Shown one piece after another: positions 8,612 to 18,505 of a DNA stretch of 64,000 bases (positions within the stretch are counted from its first letter, which is position 1; each line of letters starts with the position of its first letter). The notes under the pieces were generated by a model that was not told the origin of the DNA, did no database searches, and was given only the letters and a program-made list of their open reading frames with translations. This DNA comes from Chloroflexota bacterium. Its GTDB lineage: Bacteria > Chloroflexota > Anaerolineae > B4-G1 > SLSP01. The position numbers and the translations under genes are program-made. Where the stretch lies: positions 1 through 64,000 of the forward strand of contig JAIOAX010000004.1 of NCBI GenBank assembly GCA_019873645.1. Direction: 5' to 3'.

Positions 8612-10693
8612 TCATCCCCCAAACAGATGGAACGCCGCAATCACGGGCGCAAAGAGCGATGAGACCAGCGACATCACGGTAATCAGCGTGTTCAGCGACG
8701 GCCCGGCGGTATCTTTGAAAGGATCGCCTACGGTATCGCCGACGACGCCGGCCTTGTGCGCCTCGGAGCCCTTGCCGCCGAAGTGGCCGCTCTCGATGTA
8801 CTTCTTGGCGTTATCCCAGGTACCGCCGGCGTTCGCCATCAACAGCGCGAAGAGAATGCCGGTGACGATGGAACCGCCGAGGAACGCACCGAGCGCCTCC
8901 GGCCCCAACAGGAAACCGACCACCAGGGGCAATACCACTGCCAGACATGCCGGCAGAATCAGCGACTGCAACGCATTCTCCGAGGCCAGGGCCACACACT
9001 TAACATAATCCGGTTCCGCCTTACCGGCCAAAATGTCGGGGTTAGCGCGGAACTGGCGGCGAATCTCTTCGATCATATCGAAGGCGTTGTGGGTTACGGA
9101 GAGCATCGTCAATGCGCTGAAGAGTGGCGGGGTAAGCGCGCCCAACAAAATCGCCGCGATGACCAGCGGATTGGAGAGGCTCATCGTCATATCAATCGGC
9201 GGCAAGCCGTGCTCCGCTACCGCGATTGTAATCTCGCTGGAATAAGCAGCAAATAACGCCAGCACCGTCAACGCTGCCGCACTGATGGCGAAGCCCTTGG
9301 TAATAGCCTTGGCGGTGTTGCCCGCGGCATCCATCACATCGGCAACCTCGATGACATCTTCGGACATCCCGGCCATTTCGGCGATGCCCCGCGCGTTATC
9401 CACAATCGGGCCGTAAGCATCCGATGAGACAATCATACCGCTGATCGCCAGCATACCCACCGCGGCAATGCCAACGCCGTAAACGCCGTTCACCACCGTA
9501 GACTGATCCGCCAGGAAGTAAGCGATCAACGTCGCCGCAGCGATACCCACAACCGACGGCGCAATGCTGATCAACCCGTAGCTGAAGCCGGTAATGATGT
9601 TGACGGCCGCACCGGAAGTAGAGACCCGTGCCGTCTCAACCACGGGCGGGCGGTCATCGCCGGTGAAGAAATCGGACGTAAAGCCGATGATGACGCCAAC
9701 AATGAGGCCGGCCAGCGTCGCCCACATGACGGCCTTATCCAGGTCCATCAGCAAGACTACAGCGATCACCAACACGCCGAAAATGAGGCAGGTGTAAATG
9801 GTCCCGTTATTCAACGAAGTACCGGGCTTGCCGCCTTCTTTCACCTGCACGAACTGCACGCCGATCAGGGCCGCAATCGCGCCCAACATACACAGGATCA
9901 GCGGGAAGATGGTATAGAGCACCCGCGTTTCCGGGCTGAGCTTGGTCAACGCCGCACCCAGGAGCATGGCCGCCACCGAACTGGCGACATAGCTGTCGAA
10001 AATGTCCGCACCCATACCGGCTACGTCGCCCACGTTATCGCCCACGTTGTCGGCGACCACGGCGGGGTTACGCGGATCGTCTTCAGGGATCCCCACCTCG
10101 ACTTTGCCGACCAGGTCCGCCGCAATGTCGGCGGTCTTGGTGTAGATACCACCGCCGGCCTTGGCCAGCAGCGCCAGCGTCGAAGCGCCGAAGCTAAAGC
10201 CCAACACCAGGTTGGCATCGCCGGTGATGAGGAACACCAGGCTCATCCCCGTCAGCGCCAGACCGACCATGGCCAGACCCATCACCGCACCGGCCTTGAA
10301 GGCCAGATTGAAGGCCGGGTTCAGGCCCTTGCCGGCGGCAGTCGCGCTGCGCACATTGGCTTCTACTGCCACCGTCATCCCCAGATACCCGGCAATCGTC
10401 GAACATAGCGCGCCGAAGATGAAGGTGATAGCCATCGTCACCCCATAGCCAAAGTTCTGCTGCAATCCGAAGACAATGGCAATGATGACCGCGAGGCCAC
10501 CCGCAAGCAGGCCAAGCGCGCTGTACAACTTCTTCAAATAAGAACGTGCGCCGTCGCGAATCCAACCGGCAACGCGCTGGGCGCGCTCAGTACCGGGGTC
10601 CTGCTTCACCACCCATCTGAAGAAAGAGTAGGCAACGCCGATTGAAATGATGCCTGCAATGAGACTTAAAACCAACCACAGTGTGTTACTCAT
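8612..10693 (-). CDS. hppA: membrane-bound H+-translocating pyrophosphatase, K+-independent type
   Basis: The enzyme hydrolyses PPi at the cytoplasmic side and pumps protons across the membrane, or makes PPi in reverse. The start is ATG 10693, with GGAGGAA seven bases upstream, giving 693 residues; an in-frame ATG at 10738 lacks such a site. About 16 transmembrane helices are evident. The PPi-binding loop DDPRNPAVVADNVGDNVGD is intact, as are the second acidic cluster (SSDAYGPIVDNARGIAEM) and the C-terminal KAGVVGDTVGDPFKDTAGPS. The diagnostic segment reads GNTAKAITKG: Lys and Thr at the two positions that are Ala and Gly in K+-dependent enzymes, so this should be a K+-independent proton pump. 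All known Na+-pumping PPases are of the K+-dependent type. It is a single gene followed by its own terminator. Confidence 0.96.
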   Translation of the reverse strand: MSNTLWLVLSLIAGIISIGVAYSFFRWVVKQDPGTERAQRVAGWIRDGARSYLKKLYSALGLLAGGLAVIIAIVFGLQQNFGYGVTMAITFIFGALCSTIAGYLGMTVAVEANVRSATAAGKGLNPAFNLAFKAGAVMGLAMVGLALTGMSLVFLITGDANLVLGFSFGASTLALLAKAGGGIYTKTADIAADLVGKVEVGIPEDDPRNPAVVADNVGDNVGDVAGMGADIFDSYVASSVAAMLLGAALTKLSPETRVLYTIFPLILCMLGAIAALIGVQFVQVKEGGKPGTSLNNGTIYTCLIFGVLVIAVVLLMDLDKAVMWATLAGLIVGVIIGFTSDFFTGDDRPPVVETARVSTSGAAVNIITGFSYGLISIAPSVVGIAAATLIAYFLADQSTVVNGVYGVGIAAVGMLAISGMIVSSDAYGPIVDNARGIAEMAGMSEDVIEVADVMDAAGNTAKAITKGFAISAAALTVLALFAAYSSEITIAVAEHGLPPIDMTMSLSNPLVIAAILLGALTPPLFSALTMLSVTHNAFDMIEEIRRQFRANPDILAGKAEPDYVKCVALASENALQSLILPACLAVVLPLVVGFLLGPEALGAFLGGSIVTGILFALLMANAGGTWDNAKKYIESGHFGGKGSEAHKAGVVGDTVGDPFKDTAGPSLNTLITVMSLVSSLFAPVIAAFHLFGG

Positions 10694-10897
10694 GATTCTT
10701 TTCCTCCAGTCCTCCAGAATATAAATATTAGAATACACACAAAGAGGCTCAAGCTCTCCTGCGGTTCACAGCGACAACGCCAGCGCCTGTGGAAAAGAAA
10801 CCGCGCTTCAAACTGACTTCACATCTGTCGCCCGAACACAACAGAAAAGCCCTGAGCCTTTCGTGATCCGGTAATAAGGCGGCAGCCTGCGCTATAG

Positions 10898-11665
10898 TTA
10901 CATGTTAGCCGAACGCCACCACTGGTAATGCTTTGCGCGTAGCTCCTCCTGAGAAGGGATGGGGAAGAACAACAACTTTTCGGTATTCCCCAAGAAAATG
11001 CCACTCTTGAGCATGCGGTAGGGGAAAGCCGCCGAGCTGAGACGATCCACCATCTTGGTATGCACCTCCTTGGAGCTCAAGTCGGTGAGACACTGCCGCA
11101 GATGGTCAATGTTGGGATAAGGGAGATCACCGACGCTGCCGTATTCGGGATTGTGCGCCAGCTCGCCAAGCCGCAACTCGGCAAAGCACACGGCCGGCAG
11201 CGTCAACAGTGAGATGGGATTCTTCACAATCAGATCGTAGAAAGCCTTTGGCCCCAACGTACTGACAATCAAGGGGTGCACCGGTGCGATTTCCTGATAA
11301 AGATGTAAGCCGCCGGTATCCTCCGGGATGTTGAGCGCGGTGCCCTCCAGCCCCAAAACCCGGCCATCCTGGGTCACCAGATAGAGGTTTCCGATGGCGT
11401 CCATGGGGACTCGTTCCAGGGCGCGATAAACAGTGATGTAAATGGAGTTTTTGGGGCGGCCATCGGGGTGCGGCACACAACGGCGGATACCTTCGTCAAT
11501 CGCCAACTCAGGGTGGCGGAAATCGGGGTCGATCTCGAAGAAGATCGCCTGCCCGCGCGATTTCTTCTCGCTCCCCACCGCATAATAGACGCCGAATTCC
11601 TCAGGAGTCAACATAGAAGCGATTAAAGCTTCGGGAATCATCGAAAGATAGAGATGGACACCCAT
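10898..11665 (-). CDS. conserved hypothetical protein
   Basis: A 255-residue soluble protein with a strong ribosome-binding site (AAAGGAGGAAATAGCT) before ATG 11665. It has no signal peptide and no transmembrane helix. Phrases such as TPEEFGVYYAVGSEKKSRGQ and the C-terminal FLGNTEKLLFFPIPSQEELR look well structured, with alternating strands and helices. I do not recognise a characterised family and can see no nucleotide- or metal-binding motif. It is transcribed away from the V-ATPase operon and toward hppA, with a 204-bp gap to it that holds no obvious terminator, so read-through into hppA is possible. Confidence 0.7.
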   Translation of the reverse strand: MGVHLYLSMIPEALIASMLTPEEFGVYYAVGSEKKSRGQAIFFEIDPDFRHPELAIDEGIRRCVPHPDGRPKNSIYITVYRALERVPMDAIGNLYLVTQDGRVLGLEGTALNIPEDTGGLHLYQEIAPVHPLIVSTLGPKAFYDLIVKNPISLLTLPAVCFAELRLGELAHNPEYGSVGDLPYPNIDHLRQCLTDLSSKEVHTKMVDRLSSAAFPYRMLKSGIFLGNTEKLLFFPIPSQEELRAKHYQWWRSANM

Positions 11666-11775
11666 AGCTATTTCCTCCTTTGGTTAATGAAACATGGCCC
11701 CAATAAGAGTTTACCAAGCCATTCACAAGTCATTATACCACAATATTTGAAAATTGAGATGCGCACACGCTATAG

Positions 11776-11843
11776 TTGATTTTATGCCGACTTGGGTTAT
11801 AATGTCTTTACCGCCGAACTGCGAACCTTCACGCGACGGCGGT
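11776..11843 (+). promoter_or_regulatory. predicted promoter and leader hairpin of the V/A-ATPase operon
   Basis: TTGATT (11776-11781), a 16-base spacer and TATAAT (11798-11803) predict a transcript start near 11810. A 7-bp perfect stem, ACCGCCG (11810-11816) with CGGCGGT (11837-11843), would form at the very 5' end of the RNA, 26 bases before the first gene. It could protect the mRNA or control initiation. Confidence 0.55.
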
Positions 11844-11869
11844 TCTTTGTTATCTTGGAACAATGACCT

Positions 11870-12187
11870 ATGAGTCAGGAAACGATTACTCGCATACTCG
11901 ATATCGAAAAAACGGCCGCGAAAATACACGACGACGCCCAGCAGCAAGCCGCCGACCTGTTAGCGGAGGCCGAAAAAGCTGCGGCGGCTATCCGGCAACA
12001 AAGCCTTAAACTGGCCCAGCAGGAAGCCGAACGCATCCTTGCTGCGGGCGCCCAACAAGCCGAAATTGAAAACGCGCGCATTATGGCCCAGGCCGGCGCC
12101 GATGCCCAACGTTTGGATACCCTAGCCGCTCAACATATAGACCGCGCAGTCAGTTTTGTGCTTGCCCGAGTGATGGGACAAGCGTGA
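11870..12187 (+). CDS. V/A-type ATPase peripheral-stalk subunit G/H
   Basis: A 105-residue, almost wholly alpha-helical, Ala/Gln/Glu-rich protein (ARIMAQAG, QQAADLLAEAEKAA) of the length and pattern of the G or H (NtpF-like) stalk subunit, which forms a right-handed coiled coil with subunit E and links the soluble head to subunit I. It is the first gene of the operon, and the position before C and I supports the call. Sequence is low in complexity, so similarity alone would be weak evidence. Confidence 0.8.
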   Translation: MSQETITRILDIEKTAAKIHDDAQQQAADLLAEAEKAAAAIRQQSLKLAQQEAERILAAGAQQAEIENARIMAQAGADAQRLDTLAAQHIDRAVSFVLARVMGQA

Positions 12188-12191
12188 TCCT

Positions 12192-13280
12192 ATGATTCGC
12201 ACCAATGTCACCGCTTACGCGCAAGTCAACGCGACAACCCGGGCGCTGTACGCCAATCTCCTGACGCCGGACGTGTGGCATGCCTTGATCCAGGCCGCCA
12301 ACTTCGACGTGCTGCTCACCCTGCTGGATAAAACCGCCTACAGCCCTTTTCTCAAGCTGGATCGGCAGCTCCTCACGCCACGCCGCACAGTCTATCAACT
12401 GCGGTGGCGTCTGACCCATGACTACGAGAAGCTCATCCGCTTGACGCCCGAACCGGCCTGCCAGCTCGTCTTGCAGCTCTGGCGGCTTTACGAAGTGGAC
12501 AATCTCAAGGCGACCTTGCGCGGCGTCGAAACCGGTGCCTCTTGGGACGAGGTGCGGCGGCTCCTCTCGCCGATGGTTCGGCACATTACGTTGACCAACG
12601 AAACCATCCAGCGCATGCTCGCCAGCGGCAATGTAGTGCGCGCTATCGAACGCCTGCGTCACACGCCCTATTATGAAACCCTGATCCATGCCCTCACACG
12701 CTATGAGATAGAAAAGAATTTGTTTCCTCTGGAAGTGGCGCTGGACCTGGACTATCATCGCGGGCTATGGGACGCCATCCATAATCTCAAGGGTATGGAT
12801 CGCGACCAGGCGTTGCGCCTCGTGGGCACAAGCATTGATGTGGACAATCTGCTCTGGGCCATGCGTTATCGTCTGTATCATCACCTTTCCGTACAGGAAA
12901 TCATCAACTATACGCTCCCCTTCGGCTATCAAGTAGGCGATGAGCATATTCGCGCGCTCGCCGAAGGCGCAGATATGGTCACGGTGGTCAAACGTATCTA
13001 TCCCCACATTGAGGGATTGGACGACGCGGGGCCGCCATCCAGAGAAGAACCGCCGTCTGCCCAACGCCAGCTCGCTCTGATCGAGCGCGCCCTGCACCGC
13101 TATCTTATCCGCCTGTGTCGCAAGGCGTTTTTGGGCGATCCCTTTCATATCGGCGTCCAGGTGGCTTATCTGATGCTCCTCGAATATGAACTGCGGGACC
13201 TGACTGCGATTGTCGAAGCCAAAGCGGCGCAGTTGCCCTCGGAGAAACTTACCGCGATCCTCGAGAGTGAGTGGTGGTAA
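12192..13280 (+). CDS. ntpC: V/A-type ATPase subunit C (V0 d / AC39 family)
   Basis: A 362-residue soluble protein of the V0-d/AC39 family, the funnel-shaped cap that sits on the c-ring and couples the central stalk (D, F) to the membrane rotor. Typical features are the repeated helical bundle with Y-E-x-x-I/L segments (THDYEKLIRL, YYETLIHALTRYEIEKNLFPLEVALD) and DVDNLLWAMRYRLYH, well known in NtpC. It starts four bases after the previous stop. In many bacterial operons C lies between E and F; here it comes before I, an altered gene order. Confidence 0.88.
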   Translation: MIRTNVTAYAQVNATTRALYANLLTPDVWHALIQAANFDVLLTLLDKTAYSPFLKLDRQLLTPRRTVYQLRWRLTHDYEKLIRLTPEPACQLVLQLWRLYEVDNLKATLRGVETGASWDEVRRLLSPMVRHITLTNETIQRMLASGNVVRAIERLRHTPYYETLIHALTRYEIEKNLFPLEVALDLDYHRGLWDAIHNLKGMDRDQALRLVGTSIDVDNLLWAMRYRLYHHLSVQEIINYTLPFGYQVGDEHIRALAEGADMVTVVKRIYPHIEGLDDAGPPSREEPPSAQRQLALIERALHRYLIRLCRKAFLGDPFHIGVQVAYLMLLEYELRDLTAIVEAKAAQLPSEKLTAILESEWW

Positions 13281-13282
13281 CT

Positions 13283-15262
13283 ATGTTCAAACCACAAGCC
13301 ATGAATAAGGTCGAACTCATCATACCGGAGCACGAAGTAGTGCGCGTCACCGAGGCATTGGCGGCATCCGGCATCTTCCATCATATCCCGACCGCACCGT
13401 TGACCATCGGCATACCTTCACAAAGGGTGGATGAGTGGCAAACGTGGACGACAGAGTTGGTGGCTTTGGAACGCCGCATTTTGATGGTGATGGAAGAACT
13501 CAGGATTGACGCGGGGCCGCCTCCCACCACCCCACCCCACATCATCGAGCCGCGCGTGGCCGAGCGGGACATCGAACGCCTGGAACACGAAGCTGAAGCG
13601 CCCATCCGTGACTTAGAAGCGGCGCGGCGACGTCTGACGCAATTACAAAAATACATCAATCAATTAGCGCCCATCGCCGATCTGGATGTAGATTTAAGCA
13701 TCCTGCGTGGCCTGCGTTACACTTTTGTGATGCTCGGCGCGATGCCGGTCGCCAACATCGAACGTCTCGAAAGCAGCCTGGAACACATCCCTTGCGTGCT
13801 CATCACCTTGCGCCATGAAGGCAACCTGGCTACGGTGATGCTCTTTGGCCTGCAACAGGACGCCGCAGTGCTCAACCGCGCCGCGCGTAGCGCCTATCTG
13901 AACCCCCTGCTACCGCCGGAGGACTATCGCGGAACGCCCGCCCAGGCCATTGCGGCCTTGCAGGCCGGCATCGAACGTACCCGCGAACACATCGCCGAAT
14001 ACGAGATGGAAATCGCCCGCCTCCAGGAAATGCGCGTGCGCCACTTGCGCCACCTGCTTTGGCGTGTGCGCGCCAGCCACGCCCTGGCCCACACCATCAC
14101 CGGTTATAATCACCTCCAGCACACCTACCTGGTGACCGGTTGGGTGCCCGAGGCCTCCTTCCCCGTTCTTGAACAGACGCTCGGCAAAGTTAGCGATAAA
14201 GTCGTCGTCGAAGTTGTCAAACCACGTCAGGAAGATGTCGAGCACATTCCGGCGCTGTTGGAAAATCCGTCCATTCTCAAAGGGTTCGAGGGTCTGGTAA
14301 CCACTTATGGACAGCCCGGCTATGAGGAGCTAGACCCCACGCCGGTCATGGCCTTGACCTTTCCGTTGGTCTTCGGACTGATGTTCGGCGATGTCGGCCA
14401 CGGGCTAGTGTTGCTGTTGGTGGGATTGTTGCTTGCCGGACGCAAGATCCGAGCGCTGTCCGGCATGGCTGGGTTCGGGGTCGTCATCGCCTTATGCGGC
14501 GGCGCGGCAATGATTTTCGGGGTCCTCTACGGCAGTCTGTTCGGCTTCGAGGAGGTGTTGCCGGCGTTGTGGTTCCACCCATTGGAAGAAATCACCCATG
14601 TCCTGCTCTTTGCGATTGGTGTAGGTGTTTTGTTACTCAGTGTGGGGATGTTGTACAACATGCTCAATGCAGCGTTGAGCCGGCACTGGGGGCACTTGCT
14701 GTTCAACCACAACGGCCTGGCCGGCTTGATTTTCTACTGGTCACTCTTGGGACTGGGGGCGCGCGCTTTCGGAGCAGCAATCCCGATTCCCGGTAGCATC
14801 CTGGTCATCACGGCCATTATCGGCGGCATCGGCTTGACCTTCGCGGAATTTTTCGAGCGGCTGGTGGAACGTCGTCGGCCTTTGATCGAAGAGGGTGTGG
14901 GGGCTTACGTGGCGCTGGCGTTTTTTGAACTTTTCGAGACGCTCATCGGCCTGTTCAGCAACACCCTTTCTTACGTGCGTATGGGGGCGTTTGCGGTGGC
15001 CCACGGGGCGTTGAGCATGGTGGTTTTCATCATCGCCGAAGTCATCGGCGCGCCGGGCAGCATCGGGTATTGGATTGTCGTGATTTTAGGCAATCTCTTC
15101 GTCATTGGGTTTGAGGGTATGATCGTGGGAATCCAAACCTTGCGGTTGGAGTATTATGAACTCTTCAGCAAGTTTTTCTCCGGCGGGGGGACGCCTTACC
15201 GCCCTCTATCGCTGGTGCCGCGGCAAGGTCAACTCGGTGCTTCGGAGAGCGCAGGTGGATGA
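13283..15262 (+). CDS. ntpI: V/A-type ATPase membrane subunit I (a-subunit)
   Basis: Subunit I is the stator that carries the two half-channels for the ion. ATG 13283 gives 659 residues, three bases after the stop of C; the frame also has GTG 13271. The first 340 residues are soluble with coiled coils (LEAARRRLTQLQKYINQL). The C-terminal half holds about seven to eight transmembrane helices, beginning after the well-conserved FPLVFGLMFGDVGHGL. The conserved Arg region SNTLSYVRMGAFAVAHGALS contains the essential Arg that releases protons from the c-ring. Length and motifs fit the family well. Confidence 0.93.
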   Translation: MFKPQAMNKVELIIPEHEVVRVTEALAASGIFHHIPTAPLTIGIPSQRVDEWQTWTTELVALERRILMVMEELRIDAGPPPTTPPHIIEPRVAERDIERLEHEAEAPIRDLEAARRRLTQLQKYINQLAPIADLDVDLSILRGLRYTFVMLGAMPVANIERLESSLEHIPCVLITLRHEGNLATVMLFGLQQDAAVLNRAARSAYLNPLLPPEDYRGTPAQAIAALQAGIERTREHIAEYEMEIARLQEMRVRHLRHLLWRVRASHALAHTITGYNHLQHTYLVTGWVPEASFPVLEQTLGKVSDKVVVEVVKPRQEDVEHIPALLENPSILKGFEGLVTTYGQPGYEELDPTPVMALTFPLVFGLMFGDVGHGLVLLLVGLLLAGRKIRALSGMAGFGVVIALCGGAAMIFGVLYGSLFGFEEVLPALWFHPLEEITHVLLFAIGVGVLLLSVGMLYNMLNAALSRHWGHLLFNHNGLAGLIFYWSLLGLGARAFGAAIPIPGSILVITAIIGGIGLTFAEFFERLVERRRPLIEEGVGAYVALAFFELFETLIGLFSNTLSYVRMGAFAVAHGALSMVVFIIAEVIGAPGSIGYWIVVILGNLFVIGFEGMIVGIQTLRLEYYELFSKFFSGGGTPYRPLSLVPRQGQLGASESAGG

Positions 15263-15305
15263 GTCGTTACTAAAAAATAATCGGTGATTGTATGTGCCGG
15301 GGAGA

Positions 15306-15321
15306 ACCGGCTGAAGCCGGT
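15306..15321. repeat. REP-like hairpin upstream of ntpK
   Basis: ACCGGCTGAAGCCGGT is a 7-bp perfect stem with a 2-base loop, preceded by GGGGAG and followed by GTGTGTACAT. A very similar element with the same flanks is at 58341-58356. Here it falls in the 93-bp gap between ntpI and ntpK and could set the unequal expression that the c-ring subunit requires. Confidence 0.6.
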
Positions 15322-15355
15322 GTGTACATGACATGCTATTTCGAGGAGGTATAAA

Positions 15356-15790
15356 ATGATGTCTATACTTGTTCTGTTGGCGGCGCTATTACCTTTTTCG
15401 CCGGCTGCGATCTACTGGCTGGTCAAACACAGTGGGACGCAGGTGGATGTAACTCGGAAACTGATTTTCGGCCTGAGCACGGTCAACATCGTGATGGCCT
15501 TATTGCTCCTGGGCGTAGGGCTGGTGTGGCTGCTTGCGCCGGAAGCCGTGGCAGCCTCCGGCCTGGCACAGACGCCCACCAGCGACCCCTACGCCTCACT
15601 GGCCGCGGCCGCGGCCGTAAGTCTCGGTTCAATCGGCGCGGCTTACGCAGTCAGCGCCACCGGTGCGGCGGCCATCGGCGCCATTGCCGAGAAACCGGAT
15701 GTCTTCGGTAAAGCGCTGATCTTCGTCGGTCTCGCCGAAGGTGTGGCAATCTACGGCTTGATCATCGCCTTTATCATTCTGAATCGCTAA
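15356..15790 (+). CDS. ntpK: V/A-type ATPase rotor-ring subunit K (c-subunit)
   Basis: The proteolipid that forms the rotor ring. 144 residues from ATG 15356 or ATG 15359, with a strong ribosome-binding site (GAGGAGG). Four hydrophobic segments are visible, but only the last two (about 80-110 and 118-143) look like the usual c-subunit hairpin, with many Gly/Ala and the ion-carrying Glu128 in GLAEGVAIYGLI. The first two segments lack a membrane carboxylate. Na+-binding rings usually have Gln and Ser/Thr side chains around the Glu; here the Glu is followed by Gly-Val and no Gln is seen in the partner helix, which points to protons. This last point is inference. Confidence 0.9.
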   Translation: MMSILVLLAALLPFSPAAIYWLVKHSGTQVDVTRKLIFGLSTVNIVMALLLLGVGLVWLLAPEAVAASGLAQTPTSDPYASLAAAAAVSLGSIGAAYAVSATGAAAIGAIAEKPDVFGKALIFVGLAEGVAIYGLIIAFIILNR

Positions 15791-15805
15791 CCTTAACCAC
15801 TAGAA

Positions 15806-16111
15806 ATGAAACTCATGGTCATCGGACACGCGGATGCCGTGCAAGGGTTTGCCCTGGTCGGTGTGGATGGGCAAATCGCTACCACGAGCGAGGCCGTCAA
15901 TCAAGCGCTCGATGCAGCGCTGAACGATAAAGGCATCGGCATCATCCTGATCACTGAAGAAGCCGCCACCCTGGCCCGTCAGCGCGTAGACCGTCTCATC
16001 ACCCACAGCACCGTTCCCCTGGTTGTCGAAATTCCAGGGCCGGCAGGCATGTCCGCCGACCGTCCGGCACTCGGAGAAGTTATCCGACGTACTACGGGGG
16101 TGCGAATATGA
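15806..16111 (+). CDS. V/A-type ATPase central-stalk subunit F
   Basis: A 101-residue Rossmann-like protein: MKLMVIGHADAVQGFALVGV, then GIGIILITEEAA and VPLVVEIPG, the recognisable pattern of subunit F (NtpG), which binds subunit D in the rotating shaft. Starts 15 bases after ntpK. The ATG of the next gene overlaps its stop by four bases. Confidence 0.92.
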   Translation: MKLMVIGHADAVQGFALVGVDGQIATTSEAVNQALDAALNDKGIGIILITEEAATLARQRVDRLITHSTVPLVVEIPGPAGMSADRPALGEVIRRTTGVRI

Positions 16112-16725
16112 TAGGGCAAGAAAAAGTTCAGGTTCTTGAACAAGCCATTCTGGGGATTGCGACCCAAGAAGCCCAAGCCATCCTGGACGAGGCCAGAGCT
16201 AAAGCCGATAGCATCCGCAAACAAGCGCAAAGCGATGCACAGCGCGAAAGCGAACACATCCGCCAGGCCGCACAGCAAACCGCAGAACGGAACATCGCCC
16301 AGGCCGTTGCGAAGGCGCAACTGGAAGCACAAATGCTCAAACTGCAACGCCGCGAGCAAGTGCTGAACCGCACTTTTGAAAAAGCGCGCGCCCAACTGGC
16401 GACGCTTCCCCAGCGCGCCGATTATGCGGACCTTGTGCGACGCTTAATCAGCGAAGCCGCCACGTATCTGGGGGGGAATCTCTTCGTCGTTCACGCCGAC
16501 CCCACCACGGCGCAGTTGCTGGATGATGGGTTTCTGGCCGAGCTGGCGCAGACGCTCAACGTGCGCCTGGAACGCGGCGCGCCGCTGGAAGCCGGCACCG
16601 GCATCGTCCTGAGCACGCCGGATGGACATCGGCGCTACGACAACACACTGGAAACACGGTTGACCCGCGCCCAGGATGACATGCGCACAACCGTCTACAA
16701 AATTCTGACAGGAGAGGCCGTATGA
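16108..16725 (+). CDS. ntpE: V/A-type ATPase peripheral-stalk subunit E
   Basis: 205 residues: a long N-terminal helix (ATQEAQAILDEARAKADSI) that pairs with the G/H subunit, and a C-terminal globular part with the typical GTGIVLSTPDGHRRYDNTLETRL. This subunit ties the head to the membrane stator. It overlaps both neighbours by four bases (ATGA), so translation is probably coupled. Confidence 0.93.
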   Translation: MIGQEKVQVLEQAILGIATQEAQAILDEARAKADSIRKQAQSDAQRESEHIRQAAQQTAERNIAQAVAKAQLEAQMLKLQRREQVLNRTFEKARAQLATLPQRADYADLVRRLISEAATYLGGNLFVVHADPTTAQLLDDGFLAELAQTLNVRLERGAPLEAGTGIVLSTPDGHRRYDNTLETRLTRAQDDMRTTVYKILTGEAV

Positions 16726-18488
16726 GCGCGCAGATCGGGGAAGTGATCTGGGTCAACGGGCCGGTGGTGCGGGTGCGCGGGTCGCAACACATCGGCATGC
16801 TGGAAGTGGTGGAAGTCGGCGATGAGCATCTCATTGGCGAAATCATCGGCCTGGAACGCGACGTCATCACCGTCCAGGTCTATGAAGAGACGGCCGGCCT
16901 GCGTCCCGGCGCGCCGGTCTTCAGCACCGGATATCCGCTCTCCGTTGAACTGGGACCGGGCTTGCTACAAAGCATCTTCGACGGCATCCAGCGTCCCCTG
17001 CCGGTGCTGGAACTGCGCAGCGGGGCGTTCATCGGGCGGGGCATCAAGACCACGCCCCTCTATCGTAAACAAAAATGGGCCTTCACGCCCCGCGCGCAGG
17101 TCGGCGACCGTGTGCAAGGCGGAGCGATTCTGGGTGTCGTCCCGGAGACCGCGCTCATCGAACATCGCATCCTGACACCGCCGGACGTAGAAGGTACCCT
17201 CACCTGGATTGCACCGGCAGGTGAGTACACTATTGTAGACCCCATCGCCCGGCTGCAAACCCCACGCGGCGAGCAGGAGATCACGATGCTCCAACGCTGG
17301 CCGGTGCGCCGTCCCCGCCCCTACCGGCGGCGTCTGCTGCCCACCGAAATGCTGGTCACCGGGCAACGGGTGCTGGATACGTTCTTCCCCCTGGTCAAAG
17401 GTGGAACGGCGGCCATCCCTGGCGGCTTCGGGGCCGGGAAGACCCTGGCTCAGCATCAGGTTGCCAAGTGGAGCGATGCGGATGTCGTCGTCTACGTGGG
17501 CTGCGGCGAGCGCGGCAACGAGATGACCGAGGTGCTTCAGGAATTCCCGGAGCTGAAAGACCCGCGCAGTGGCCGCTCGTTGATGGAACGTACCATCCTC
17601 ATCGCCAACACCTCCAACATGCCGGTTGCGGCCCGCGAGGCCAGCATCTATACGGGCATCACGCTCGCCGAATATTACCGCGATATGGGTTATCATGTCG
17701 CCATCATGGCCGATTCCACCTCGCGCTGGGCCGAAGCCCTGCGCGAGATTTCAGGGCGGCTGGAAGAAATGCCCGCCGAAGAAGGCTATCCCGCTTACCT
17801 GGCGGCGCGGCTGGCGGAATTCTACGAGCGGGCCGGCTACACGATTACGCTGAACGGCGCACCGGGATCGGTCAGCATCATCGGCGCGGTCAGTCCGCCC
17901 GGCGGCGACTTCTCTGAACCGGTAACGCAGCACACCCGCCGCTTCATCCGCTGCTTCTGGGCGCTGGATAAAACGCTGGCTTCGGCACGGCACTTCCCGG
18001 CCATCAACTGGCTGGATAGTTACAGCGAATATGTGGATGAGGTCGCCGGTTGGTGGCGAGATCAGGGATATGTCGATTGGTACACCTTGCGCACCCAAGC
18101 GATGGAGATTTTGCAACGCGAGAGCCATTTGCAACAGATCGTCAAGCTTGTCGGACCGGATGCCCTGCCCGATGACCAACGGCTCATCCTGGAAACGGCG
18201 CGGCTGTTGCGCGAAGGGATTCTGCAACAGAGCGCCCTGGATGCGGTTGATGCTTACGCCACCATCGAGAAACAAATCCAGATGCTGCGCGCCATTCTGC
18301 ACTTTCACGACCGCGCCGCGCGCATCGTCGCCAAGGGATGCCCGATCATCCTGTTGCACAACCTGCCTGTCGTCAACACGCTGGTGCGGATGAAGACCAA
18401 CATCCCCAACGATGCCGTCAAGCAAATTGGCAAATTGATTGCCGATATGGACACGCAGATGGATCAACTGGAACATGAGTATGCGTGA
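16722..18488 (+). CDS. ntpA: V/A-type ATPase catalytic subunit A
   Basis: 588 residues, catalytic ATP-binding subunit. Walker A is PGGFGAGKT at about residues 233-241, followed by [16 protein letters not shown] with the catalytic Glu, and [32 protein letters not shown] as Walker B. The A-specific non-homologous insertion (about 110-190) is present and separates it from F1 beta. It works either as an ATP-driven proton pump or as an ATP synthase; no F-type ATPase lies in the window, so its direction is unknown. Confidence 0.97.
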   Translation: MSAQIGEVIWVNGPVVRVRGSQHIGMLEVVEVGDEHLIGEIIGLERDVITVQVYEETAGLRPGAPVFSTGYPLSVELGPGLLQSIFDGIQRPLPVLELRSGAFIGRGIKTTPLYRKQKWAFTPRAQVGDRVQGGAILGVVPETALIEHRILTPPDVEGTLTWIAPAGEYTIVDPIARLQTPRGEQEITMLQRWPVRRPRPYRRRLLPTEMLVTGQRVLDTFFPLVKGGTAAIPGGFGAGKTLAQHQVAKWSDADVVVYVGCGERGNEMTEVLQEFPELKDPRSGRSLMERTILIANTSNMPVAAREASIYTGITLAEYYRDMGYHVAIMADSTSRWAEALREISGRLEEMPAEEGYPAYLAARLAEFYERAGYTITLNGAPGSVSIIGAVSPPGGDFSEPVTQHTRRFIRCFWALDKTLASARHFPAINWLDSYSEYVDEVAGWWRDQGYVDWYTLRTQAMEILQRESHLQQIVKLVGPDALPDDQRLILETARLLREGILQQSALDAVDAYATIEKQIQMLRAILHFHDRAARIVAKGCPIILLHNLPVVNTLVRMKTNIPNDAVKQIGKLIADMDTQMDQLEHEYA

Positions 18489-18505
18489 TATGAGGAACGT
18501 CGGGT

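Noticed and set aside
15356..15790. Na+-type rotor ring
   Set aside because: The Glu128 surroundings lack the Gln and hydroxyl residues expected for Na+ binding; H+ is favoured, although only inferred.
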